NCBI RefSeq assembly: GCF_033568475.1
Contig: NC_133120.1
Span: 85,702,151-85,766,150, forward strand
DNA: 64,000 bases
Source: Henckelia pumila
Taxonomy: Eukaryota > Streptophyta > Magnoliopsida > Lamiales > Gesneriaceae
Direction of reading: 5' to 3'
The notes beneath the pieces were generated by a model. That model was not told the DNA's origin, searched no databases, and saw nothing but the letters and a program-made list of their open reading frames with translations. The position numbers were made by a program, and so were the translations under genes. Position 1 is the first letter of the stretch; the number at the start of each line of letters is the position of its first letter. This document shows positions 1-9,976 of the stretch, one piece after another.

Positions 1-251
1 TGTCCTCTCATCTGATTCATTTTCCATTACTTCATCTGCCTCAGACGCACATCATCAAAATCACTATCATAAACATCAGCAACCTCCGCTTCTTCCTCGT
101 ATTCGACATCATTCTCTTCCTCTTTGAGAGCATCTTGATTCCAGAAGACCTCGTCCTCTTCGAGTTCATCATCAAGAAACTTCGTCATCCTTTTGTCTCT
201 GGTTCCCCAAGAGAAACGATCAAGGAAAACGGGGGATTGCTGCAAATCCAT
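1..251 (-). pseudogene. SWC2: SWR1-complex subunit 2 (SWC2/YL1-like), 5' fragment, frameshifted
   Basis: Reading from an ATG at 251 on the minus strand gives a protein start with the hallmarks of the YL1/SWC2 N-terminus: PVFLDRFS, TRDKRMTK, LDDELEEDEVFWNQDALKEE and a long acidic run ending DSDFDD. In the family this acidic region contacts H2A.Z-H2B in the SWR1 chromatin remodeller. Near base 50 the frame is lost: the next codons read VRLRQMK then stop, while another frame continues as ASEADEVMENESDERT, which is the expected acidic continuation. One base lost or two gained explains this. The rest of the gene lies outside the window. An upstream in-frame ATG at 344 adds 31 residues unlike the family, so I prefer 251. 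Because of the frameshift and the adjoining repeats I call it a pseudogene fragment; a sequence error in a live gene is the alternative. Confidence 0.65.
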
Positions 252-478
252 CGACTTCACCAAGTGAAATAAATTCTTCAACCCTCTAACCGAAAGAGCG
301 AACTGAATACGTTTCTGAGACAAAAACTCTCTTTTTTGACCCACAGCCTATTGGTCCATTGCCATCACCGGAAAGTGTTCGTCCCACACGCGGTTCAATT
401 TCAATTGGGATAAAGGGGAGTGATTCTGGAACAGAAATGCACACATAATCATGAACCCTAGATGCAAATTGCCAAATC

Positions 479-590
479 GGTTAGATATGTCCCAAGTCGG
501 TTAGAGAGAATTCCTGGGAGTTCAATATATGGTCTTGGACAACCCTCCCCTCTTAAGCTAGCTTTTGAGGTTGAGTTAGGTCTAAGTCCA
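479..590. repeat. Dispersed repeat, copy 1 (GGTTGAGTTAGGT family)
   Basis: This stretch holds 'caatatatggtcttggacaa', a pyrimidine-rich 'ccctcccctcttaagctagc' and 'ggttgagttaggtctaagtc'. The same order of words, diverged, recurs at about 35160-35275. Such blocks are, from memory, common remnants of LTR-type elements in dicots. No coding potential is seen here. The family name is not known to me. Confidence 0.45.
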
Positions 591-807
591 ATTCTTCAAA
601 AGAAAAACATTTAAAAAAAACACTTATTCAAGTGCTTCCAGAAATTTTGGCTTATGCTTGTGCTTCTATTTAATTTTTTTAAAATTTTTTTTTTTAAACA
701 TTTATCCAAACGCTAAAACCGCTTATGTTTTCTTTTTATAAAAGCACTTCAAAAAACTGGACTTATTTAAGCTAAAGGCTTTTGTATCCAAACTCGCCCT
801 TACTAAC
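591..807. other. AT-rich stretch, possible MITE end
   Basis: No gene is seen. The segment has repeated AAGCACTT and AAGTGCTT words in both orientations and ends 'ttgtatccaaactcgccctt', a word typical of plant MITE termini. I could not find a matching opposite end, so no element is called. Bases 252-478 upstream also show no gene beyond the possible 5' leader of the SWC2 fragment. Confidence 0.3.
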
Positions 808-1261
808 TAGGGGTGCAAATGAACCGAACATGTTCGTGAGCTTTACGAGCCCGCTCGAAAATATTTGATTCGTATTCGAGCTTATCGAACTCGAGCCGAA
901 TTCGAACATGTTCGAACTTTTTTTCGAGCCGATCTCGAGCCGAAATTACTCTGTTCGATAGTTCGCGAATAGTTTTTGAGCCTTAATATTTAATTAATAT
1001 AATATAATTATATAATAAATATATATACATTTTGAACTTTTTTGAACATTTCGAGCTTTTCGAACCATAATATCCGAATAGTTCACGAATATGTTCGAAT
1101 ATTTCGAACCGAACTCGAACTCGAACTTCATTTCGAGCCGAGCTCGAGCCAAAATATTTGAAATTATCGAACTTCGAATCGAGCTCGAACTCGAATATAC
1201 TCTTATCGAGCCGAATTCGAGCCTTAAAATTTTACGATTATTCGGTTCGATTTCACCCCTA
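808..1261. mobile_element. hAT-type MITE, 454 bp, with 8-bp target duplication
   Basis: The element begins TAGGGGTGCAAATGAACCG and ends CGGTTCGATTTCACCCCTA, so the outer 8 bp (TAGGGGTG/CACCCCTA) are perfect inverted repeats. It is flanked by ttactaac (800-807) and ttgctaac (1262-1269), an 8-bp duplication with one mismatch; 8 bp is diagnostic of hAT elements. The interior is full of short inverted words built on TTCGAAC and GAGCTCGA, so it can fold extensively. It carries no transposase. Open frames on both strands here come from this palindromic composition. It sits inside a copia relic, so it inserted later. Confidence 0.85.
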
Positions 1262-3933
1262 TTGCTAACCCCCTCTGCTTCAAATACCAAGGTGCAGTAG
1301 CATCCTTTTTTGATCTTCTTTGTATTTTGTTTGATGATTTGCACTCCATTCTGCACCATCTTCGTAGATAGATTTGGGTAATCGCTTTCAATGATGTCCC
1401 ATAAATCTTCCGAGATAAAGAAATCCATAGTTTCAGTGCTCCAATAATCATAATGTTCTCCTTCGAATATGGTACTTCCGTCGAAGAATATTTAAACATC
1501 GTGAGTGGAAAATTTTCCGGTCATTGCAATCTGTAGTTTTTGGTGTTGTGATGAAAGAAATCAAAGTGGACTTGAAATTTCTTCTCCGTAGAACATGCAT
1601 AAGAAAGCTTCCCATTGCAAGCAAAATTGATAGTTGCTCAAGTGAAAGACAATTAATAGGAGAAGGAACGAAGGGTTTGAGATATTTGGAATTGAATAGG
1701 AGAGAAAAGCTTCCAACAACTCTCTGTACGTTGCAAGGAAGAAATGTCTCTGATACCAAATTTGTTGGCACAGCGGAAGACTTGAGAGCTGCTGCTCTAT
1801 TTTTTAAATTGAATCTTTTGATTGATTTTTTCCCTCTGCACATAGCAGATTACAAGATTATATAAATAGAACTAAAATAACCAATTTTGCATGTATATTA
1901 ATTCTAGGCTTTGATTAGCCATTCTAACTTCTTAAGTGCCTTTCAAAGTTCACATGAGTATTCTAGAAAATGGCTCTAGAAATTACAGTTTATTCACTAC
2001 AACAAAAATCCAAATACACAACACCTCAAAGACAACGGTTTTAATTAAAACCGTTTTTTTAGCTTTTAACAACGGTTTTAATGAAAACCGTTGTCTATGG
2101 GCGGTTTTTTGTTACCAAAGACAACAGTTTTCCTAAAACCGTTGTTTTTTTGGGGTCAAAGACAACGGTTTTCGTTGTCTATGAGCGTTTTTTTTGCATT
2201 TTTTTTAAAATTTTAATTTTTTTTAAAACTATTTTGTTTTAAAGACTACAGAAAAAATGGGAGAACTTCTGTCGAACCCATGGAGAAACCCAAATCACAT
2301 TCCCTTCAAAACCTAGCCCCAACCCATCTCCTCCGGGGTTTCCGCGTAGAAGGCCCAAATTTCTTCTTCTTCGATTTCATGTCGGCGCCTTCGTACACCA
2401 CCAGAAACTAGCCGAAGACCACCGTCCATGATAAATTTCAACCTAGAGATTCAATCTAAGCACTGGAAGCCCAAGGATTCAAGCTCAAAATCACTATCAA
2501 AGCCTTGTCGTGACTCGAAGTAATTAGGCAGGTTTTTTAGTCTCCATTTCTTCCGATTTCTTCAACTATCTATTCCGATTTGGAGATAATATATATATTT
2601 TTTCCATGGCTGCTCATACTTGTTTCGTGCCGATGAAAGATTGATTTTCTTTAACAACTTGTATAAATAGCCACTGAATCGGTTCCGGTCCAGGGTTTTG
2701 CGTTTTGTTAATGGGATTTTCTATTCATGATTATTGTATTGGTTTTGGTCTTAATATGGCAGGATATATTTAATTTTCTGAAGGTGGTGGTGCCTTTATC
2801 TTTGTTTCGGTTCCGCTCCCAAGCTCACAATTCTTCTTTTCGGAAAATTGATATTTTGTTGGCTGATTTTTCTCAAAAAAAGCCTTTAGAAATTTCAGGA
2901 TTTTCAGAGAAATATGTTCCTCTGTGTGTGTGTTAAGAACGTAATCACGGCTCAGAGTACAATTCGTGAACAGTGGAGCTTACTAGTGTTTTCTCTGTGG
3001 CTAGCAGGCTAGGTGAGGAAGGATCAAAGAAAACCTATCTTTTATTAGATATTACTGATGATAAAAATGAGTTTATTATGTGCATTTAACTGTAATCTGT
3101 GCTGCTTTTAGAGAAGACCTAGTGGTGATGGGTGATTTCTAAAAGCAAAGGACACCCTTTCCGCGAAAGGAAAATTAAGTTGGATATTGAGCCACTTCAA
3201 ATATTGTAATTAAGGTTGGCATGATGTCTGTGCTGTGACAATTTGACATAATTAAACCCATAATATATATAATTAACTTGTACGTACGTCTGCATCAACG
3301 AATTTAAGTTTCTGCCTAACCCCTCATAAATATTAAATTAAATAGAGTGCTCGACCATATTGTTGTATCATTCAATATTCTTTTCAACAAACAAAGCTAA
3401 GAAAACCAGTATTTTGAAGTAATCTCGTACTTTGTTTGGTGTGTTAGTACAACGTAGCTTATAAGTGTGTGTTTGTTTTTAATTAATTTTTTGTCTTGTC
3501 TTGGGTCTATGACATATATATAATTTCTAATTACCATTTATATTGATATAGAAATGTAATCTTGTAGACCGATAAAAATATCCAACACATTAGGCAAAAA
3601 ATTGATGAAGAGAAAGTGAAAAATGGAAATGAGAATAAAAACATATTTGCCCGTAAATGTAAATGTAAATGTGAAAGTGGAAGAATCTGATGCTAGCGCA
3701 GAGGGAGGTACGAAGCTGGCATTCTTGTTTAAAGGTTTCTTGCATTATACTTCTCATTAGGGCTCTGCCATAGCATTTTTTTCTCCGTGAATTTTTGCTG
3801 TGTTTTGTCCATGGAATCTAGAGGCTCTTAACACGAGCTTAAAGGATGCCGAGGCATGCACCAGCTTTTATCTTTCCTGGTTGTTCTTCTGAAATTGTAA
3901 ATTTGTATTAAATTGATTATTAGATAGTCCCAG

Positions 3934-5611
3934 GATTTCGAGTACGTATCATTCCAGTCTTAGGAACCATTCCTGCAATCTTTGGGCAAGTAATGGCTTC
4001 CTATGTTGTGACTCAACTGGCTGGAGTGCAAGTTCATATGGAGCCAGTTGTGAATATTGATATCGACCATTATCGTGTACTTCATCAGCGTCTTATTGAA
4101 CATGAAGAGTTGCAGTATGGTACCACAATGCAAGTTCAGGTTCTCAATTGTGAATTTTTTTTCTAATACTCTATTGAGGTGCTCTTGCTTCCCTTTTATC
4201 CGCATTGCTTCACTGCTAGTATTCATCCTAAAAAATAGTTTATTGAGAAACAATGTTTATGTAGGAAGGTATTGGGAAGACATTTCTTTTCCAAAAAAGA
4301 GAGTACAGTTGGGATAGACTTGGTTTGGCATGAAAACCTAGAGAATTGACGGCTTGTATTATACCCTTCTATAAGGTTGAATGGTGTGAATTCAGTTATT
4401 TGATTGCTATATTTGGTTTTTACCAGCCTTTTTTCAATTTATTTCTGACTAATAACTTTGGGTTTTATGGAGGAACAAGAAAAAAAATAGAAAGAAATCC
4501 CAGGACAATTTGTCTTGAGAATATACCTTGATTCATTTAATCGATACAGGAACATATATATGCCTTGCGATTTTGGAGTCACCTGAATAACTCTTTCATT
4601 GAGGGAACGGACCATAAATCCAGTGATATCTGACAACGTAATATGTTGCGAATTCATACGTAATCTTGAAGTCATGCAAGCTTAAACTGACTAATGTATG
4701 TCAACCGAGTCCTGAACCGTTATTAGCCACTCATGAAACTGCATTTATCAATGACAGCATCATCCTTCATATGGTCAAGCCACAAGCCACATGATTTGCA
4801 ATTAAATACAACTTTTGTGTCTTGTCTTGTCTGTATTTCTTCCAGGTTGATGCTGAGGAGGTCATGTATATAGTCAAAGAACTGTGGCATGGACGGAGTG
4901 CAATGTATGAATCACCTAAAGAAGTTGGACATGCAATGTGGCGTTCTGTAAACGAATTAATACTTATCAGGTATGGATATTTGTTATACAGTGAATTATA
5001 TAGAAAAAAGAAAAAGAAACTCAATTCTTATCAGGTATATATGGATTTTTGTTATATAATGAATTATAGAGAAAAAAGAGAAGCTTTTATTGAGATGACA
5101 AATTCTCTTAAATGCTAGTTTGTATGTGTATCCTTTCTCCTAGTCATGTTTATATTATTATGATGAAGAAGGCAAACACTTGCGAGTTGCGGCATACCTG
5201 CGGTTTTTTCCATTCTAATTGTTTGTTATTTGATGGTATATTTTCAGATGGGATCGTACAAAACCTGCCTGTATGTCAAATTTAATTCTCTTGAGATTTA
5301 AAGAGGTGTGTGCAGGACTGAATATGCCTGTCATAACATAAATGAAAATGCATTCTTTAGCAGTATTGCGCTTGCAATTTGTACGCAAAGCATTCATCCT
5401 TCACTGACTTTGTCATACACGAGGTATTTGAAATATTATATACTTGCTTAATCAATTTTCCTCCACAGCTGATGAACATGAATCCAGTTCACTTGACGTT
5501 ATAGGAGAAAATGAACCCGAGTTTTTCCTGAATACTGGATACACTATGTTTTGTGCATGGCATATAGAGGCAGATAATTCCCTTGCTCGTGATACTCAGT
5601 TAATCGTGAAG
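3934..5611 (+). pseudogene. Captured exons of a ThiF/TcdA-like tRNA threonylcarbamoyladenosine dehydratase
   Basis: Four exon-like blocks with splice sites lie inside the CACTA element: A 3934-4139 (RIIPVLGTIPAIFGQVMASY ... HQRLIEHEELQYGT), B 4846-4970 (EEVMYIVKELWHGRSA ... MWRSVNELIL), C 5248-5305 (WDRTKPACMSNLILLRFKE) and D 5469-5611 (ADEHESSSLDVIGENEPEFF). A-B-C splice in frame. They match, from memory, the C-terminal half of a plant ThiF-family protein (Arabidopsis At5g37530, a cyclic t6A dehydratase candidate). The C-D junction is one base short of keeping frame, and after EPEFF the peptide no longer looks like that family. The N-terminal Rossmann ATP-binding half is not seen. The copy is therefore a transposon-carried fragment, though it may be transcribed. 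Bases 2260-3900 and 5612-6860 show no further coding I can name. Confidence 0.65.
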
Positions 5612-6140
5612 GTATGTGGTTTAATTACAGCATCTCCATGCTTAAATTTATGTACAGTCCAATCTCTATTTGAGAAAGGCTGGTAGTTTTCATCTCCTGT
5701 ACTGTTTGCATTTATAGTAAAAGGTGGAATCAATCTTTTTGAGTTGAAATAGGTAGAATGCGTCGGTTTGTTTTATGGGCTCTTTTGTATGATTTCTGTT
5801 TTCATAGTTATAATTTTTTGTCGAGAGGTAGAAACGATTAGATGTTGTCATAATATGAATAAAAATAACGTGATCCAACAGTTGACCTTGTTTATAAATT
5901 ATAATATAATAATTGCAAAGGTTGCTAAGTTGATCAAATTTGGTAGGAATTCAGCACTTCATGCATTTTAACTTTCTTGCTTCTCTGATATGACAACTTT
6001 GATAAATGGTTGATCATGCTAGAATACTTTGTTTGTTAAACTCTCAGCAACCTTGCTTGAGATGTGAATATATGAAATTTGGGCCTCTCGTTTAACTAGT
6101 TGAGACGTGTTGTTCTTTTTTGTCACTTGTTTATTATTTT

Positions 6141-6198
6141 CATCAAATGTACTAAGAAATGTATGACTCCATCAAATGTACTAAGAAATGTATGACTC
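6141..6198. repeat. 29-bp perfect tandem duplication
   Basis: The 29-base unit starting catcaaatgtactaagaaat is repeated twice with no mismatch (6141-6169, 6170-6198) inside the CACTA element. The perfect identity suggests a recent slippage or repair event. Confidence 0.85.
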
Positions 6199-7132
6199 CT
6201 ACCACAAGCTAATGTTTTATTTTATACAGTTTATAGATGAGTTTTGAAACTAAGCTGCAATGTTTTTTTGTGTGCGTCTGTGGGTTGTTTTGGTGATCTC
6301 TAACTGATTATTAAAATTAAAACTGAGGGGTTAGGAGAAAGCAATTACGCTAGTTTTATAAACTTTTGGTTCGAAAATAAAATTGAAGGAGACTAATTTC
6401 ATGCTTTTTGGATTCTTGAATACGGTTATAAACTTTTTGTGTTCTAGTTTTATCATTTGAGAGGTGAACATTAATTGGGATGCTTTTAGTTGATTGGATC
6501 GCTTTTGTGTTTTGGTTTATAATTTTTTTGTATTTTGGTTTCTAAATATGCTTCTTTTTTTATTTTTCTTAGTGTGGGGATGCTTATGGACAGACAAATC
6601 AGAAGAAAAAGATGGATGCGACTTTCTTGAAGAATCTCTATTTAGAAAAAACGATCGATGCGGTTTCAAGTTTATCAAGATATTAGCTTAGCTTTAGTTT
6701 CTAGTGTGCATGAAATTAGAATTCAAAATTTTGAATATCGAGTAATTTACAATACTGAAAAATTGTATATTAAATTTTATTTTCAAATTTCAAATTTTGA
6801 AAAATTTATAATATTGGAAATTTTATATTTTTTTATTTTATATTTGAAAAAAGAAAGGGTGAAAAACCGTTGTTAAATGGGTTTTTAAAACTGATGTTAA
6901 AGGCCCAGTTATTAAAAGTGCGATAAAAATACAACAGTTTTTAACCGTGTTTTTATGAGCCAGCGCCAACGATTTTTCACCGTTGTGAAACCGTTGTCGT
7001 TGGCTCAAAAAGACAACGGTGTTTTTGACCGCACTTTTAACAACATGGCTTTTAACATCGGTTACAGACCTCCTTTTAACATCGTTTTTTCATCCTTGTC
7101 TATTAACTTTTTTGTTGTAGTGATTTCTAACA

Positions 7133-8295
7133 ATTGTGTGATATTTGATTTTACCCTTTTACTGGTAGTATGTTGTTAGAAATGGAGTCTGAACAAAGTT
7201 TTACTTTTCCAATGGCAAACTTCTTTTAGCCCGGTGATCATCATCCAATTATGAAGGATTTCTATCATTCAGTGTTATGGTGGAGTATACAATTACAAGT
7301 ATCTGCATGAACTCATTCAAATATTCATGGTTATTATTTTCCTTCTCATCCATGATAATGGTGTCCAATAGGATTCGCTCTATACTGGAAGTGTTGATGC
7401 TAGTTTACTAGGATAACGATTGAACTCTTTTTCTTGAGGATTCATCTCATATCGAATGTGAAACAGAAGTTTGAAAATCTAATAATTTTGAGAAAGGAAC
7501 TTACGTATTAACATTGTATGAATTCTTTTAGCAGATCTCAATATAATTGACTAAACTGCAGACTTTTTTCTATGGATTTTGAGGCTGTTTTAGCATCTTG
7601 TGGGGTCCTAGCCTCTTGGTAAAAGGTAATTTAGTATGAGAATCATAGTAGCTGTTAATCCAGAATGTGCATCTAGTTGGAGTCATAGACTCATATAGTG
7701 CTCGATTGTAAACAAAGGTGCTTATGCTCGCTGTAAGCCGAAACTAGCCAAAGAAAATTACTTTCCTGATTTATGTCTCACTTTTATACTATTCCTAGGG
7801 TGAATCTAACTATACGATCAGGCACCGGAAACTGTTCAGCGGTTGAACTGCCAGAGGGGCCTTGCTTTCAGAAGAACAAAGATAGACCAACGACTGGATG
7901 CTTGGTTGAATTGGGCTTTCCTCTAGCAGCTTTTTGTTTAGGATTACTTGTGTTGAGAAAGTGACCAATTTTTATGTGTGCGTGGGACTTGTAAGATTCT
8001 ATGTATATGCTCATATGCATGTATTTGTGAACATTGCATATTACAAGACGTGTCCCTCATACATTATTTTAACTAGTACTTGGCACATGATATATGCATA
8101 TAAATTAAATTAATTTTATGTAAGTAAAGATCGTTTTTATTTATAATATATTGTGTTGGTGTAATTTTTTTATTTTATTTGCAATTTTTTTTATGTTTTT
8201 CCCATCGAATATAAACATATATAATATGCTATTAGTTTTTAAAAAATAATTAAATATTAAAAACTAATTTTGGTATAATATTAATATAACACAAA
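7133..8295. other. Spacer without a recognised gene
   Basis: AT-rich sequence flanking the copia LTR. The longest plus frame, 7773-7964, encodes 63 residues (NCSAVELPEGPCFQKNK ...) with no recognised motif and no intron signals that would extend it. I see no RNA gene or regulatory element. Confidence 0.4.
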
Positions 8296-8466
8296 AAATC
8301 TTGTGAGACGGTCATAAGTAAATTTGGTGAGACAAATCTTCTAAATGAGTATCCATGAAAAAATAATATTTTTTTTATAACAAAATGTATTAATTTTTAT
8401 TGTAAATATGACCGTGATTGATTCGTAGTACGGATAAAGATATATGAAATTGTCTTGTAAGATACC
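8296..8466. repeat. Dispersed 'gagacggtc' repeat, copy 1
   Basis: It contains 'cttgtgagacggtcataagt', 'aaatgagtatccatgaaaaa', 'aatattttttttataac' and 'attgtaaatatgaccgtga'. The same words recur near 40921-41038 and 41138-41220. From memory this is a high-copy dispersed family of Lamiales genomes with transcription-neutral, MITE/SINE-like copies. No ends or target duplications could be fixed. Confidence 0.4.
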
Positions 8467-8717
8467 ACCTACTCTTCATAATATAATTAGATCAAATAGA
8501 TATTTTCAAAGTAGTAATAATAATACAAACAAGTTTATTTATTTTAAGAGTACATATACAATTTTGATCCAAATTACAATTATATAAAGTAATCGTCCAC
8601 ACTACAGACGAGACTTGAGCGTACTCGAAACGTGCTTATCTTGAACAAAAGACCTCATCGTACAAACAAGTTTATTAATCTATACTATTATATAAAAGTT
8701 GAGCCTATTATAGTAAC

Positions 8718-9505
8718 TAGGAGTGTTCATCGGTCGGTTCGATTTTAATTTGTCCAATTTCAGTTCGGTTTTTCGGCTTTCGGTTTATGAAAAATGTAAT
8801 CCGAAGTCAAACATTTCTACTTCGGTTCGGTTCGGTTTTTGCACTATAATGGATCGGTTTATACGGTTCGGTTTGGTCGGTTTGATAATTAATAATACAT
8901 AACACAATAAAAAAATATAAAATCCAACATGTAATTTAAATACCACATCACACAACTTTAATTTATAGTCATGTAATGAAGAAACAAAAAATAACAAATA
9001 ATGCAAGGACAAACATCCAACTATAGTCTTATAATATTTTCAAAAGAACAAAACAAAACAAATTTTGATACGATTATTCCGAATGTGATATAATTATTAA
9101 AATCAATAATATAAATACATTGTAAAATATAATATGTTCTTTTTTACATGATTTATTAGTAAAATTTTAAAAATAAAGTTTAAATGACTTATATAAACAA
9201 CAACAATGAATAAATAAACAACAATTAACTAATAATTATTCAAAATAATTATTCATTCACTAAATATCATCTCATAACATATATAATATAAATAAAAAAT
9301 ATAAATAAATTATTATTTTAATTCAATTTCGGTTTTTTTGGTCGGTTCGGTTTTGACATATATAATCCAAAATCGAACCAAATAAACTTCGGTTTTAATA
9401 TTTATATCCGAATTATAAACTACGGTTTTCGGTTCGGTTCGGTGTTTGATTTATCCGGTTTGGATTTTCGATTTTTTGGTTTTATCCGAAATATGAACAC
9501 TCTTA
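8718..9505. mobile_element. hAT-type MITE, 788 bp, with 8-bp target duplication
   Basis: The element begins TAGGAGTGTTCAT and ends ATGAACACTCTTA, inverted repeats of 13 bp with one mismatch. It is flanked by atagtaac (8710-8717) and gtagtaac (9506-9513), an 8-bp duplication with one mismatch. Both subterminal zones are rich in TTCGGTT/CGGTTCGG words, read as CGGTTCGGTT near the right end. The centre is AT-rich and has no transposase. A short minus frame at 8785-9012 is non-coding noise. Confidence 0.85.
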
Positions 9506-9842
9506 GTAGTAACTAACTTTGAAAACACCAAAATTCTTTATACCATAATTACCCCTTCTTATCCTCTATCTCAATAAACATTTTTCTCAATCTATTTTTA
9601 GGTTTAAAAAAAATATAAACATCCTTCTCAATCTATTTTTTGGTTTAAAAAAAAATTACATAAAAATTTATTTATTTTACACACGTAAAATATGTGCATT
9701 TAGCACTAGTAGATAGTAAAAGATTCACATACAAATATACCAAAAAATAATCGATTTCCCAAATGTATGTACGCGACTTTGACCACATAAAAACCAAAAT
9801 TTCGGAACCAGCAAAAGTTTTCAAAAAATCCAATAGAAATTA

Positions 9843-9852
9843 TTTTCCCGCC
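9843..9852. promoter_or_regulatory. Candidate E2F site (TTTTCCCGCC)
   Basis: TTTTCCCGCC fits the E2F/DP consensus TTTSSCGS exactly. It lies 125 bp upstream of the ATG at 9977, in the expected core-promoter zone of the WD40-type gene. Sites like this drive S-phase expression in plants. Function is inferred from the motif and position only. Confidence 0.4.
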
Positions 9853-9976
9853 CAGACAGATATCAAATCAAAGAAACCAAATGCCACCCTTCGTCACCAT
9901 ATCCTCCAAACCAAAGTCCCGCTGTAAATTCACACACAGTACACTGCAGGATCCATTTCTGATTTCCCCATACACA

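Larger units (their letters stand above)
1995..7122. mobile_element. CACTA (En/Spm) DNA transposon, 5.13 kb, gene-capturing, no transposase seen
   Basis: The element begins CACTACAACAAAAAT and ends TTTTTTGTTGTAGTG, canonical CACTA inverted ends, with a 3-bp ATT duplication at 1992-1994 and 7123-7125. Both subterminal zones carry many copies of a short motif around AACCGTTGT/ACAACGGTT: roughly 2030-2180 on the left and 6860-7090 on the right. These are the expected transposase-binding repeats. I find no TNPA- or TNPD-like coding sequence, so it must be non-autonomous. The interior holds exon-intron pieces of a host gene (3934-5611). Intact ends and a perfect duplication suggest a fairly recent insertion, into a copia LTR only a few bases from its terminus. 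Confidence 0.9.
1270..7132 (-). mobile_element. Ty1/copia LTR-retrotransposon relic (minus), split by a CACTA element
   Basis: Fossil element. On the minus strand the order is LTR, primer-binding site, gag start. The LTR occupies 1763-1994 plus 7126-7132, starts TGTTAGAAAT and ends CCAACA, and has a TATA-like CTATTTATATAATC. Next to it, TGGTATCAG (complement of 1750-1758) matches the initiator-tRNA-Met primer site usual in Ty1/copia. Further in, near 1428-1290, peptides such as ISEDLWDIIE resemble the copia gag (UBN2) N-terminus. The rest of the element is absent, cut at 1270 by the MITE. The relic is broken and incomplete. A 5-bp target duplication cannot be tested because the other end is missing. 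Confidence 0.6.

Noticed and set aside
994-1499. Open frames of 69-144 residues on both strands
   Set aside because: They run across the boundary of the palindromic MITE and the copia relic and arise from TTCGAAC-type repeats. They do not look like host coding sequence.
2260-2940. First exon and promoter of the captured gene within the CACTA element
   Set aside because: There is a GC-richer patch and possible introns, but I could not recognise any N-terminal ThiF-family peptide, so I left it unannotated.
7773-7964. Possible small secreted or membrane protein (NCSAVELPEG ... LAAFCLGLLVLRK)
   Set aside because: The hydrophobic end is suggestive, but there is no promoter, no recognised family and the frame is short in a repeat-rich spacer.
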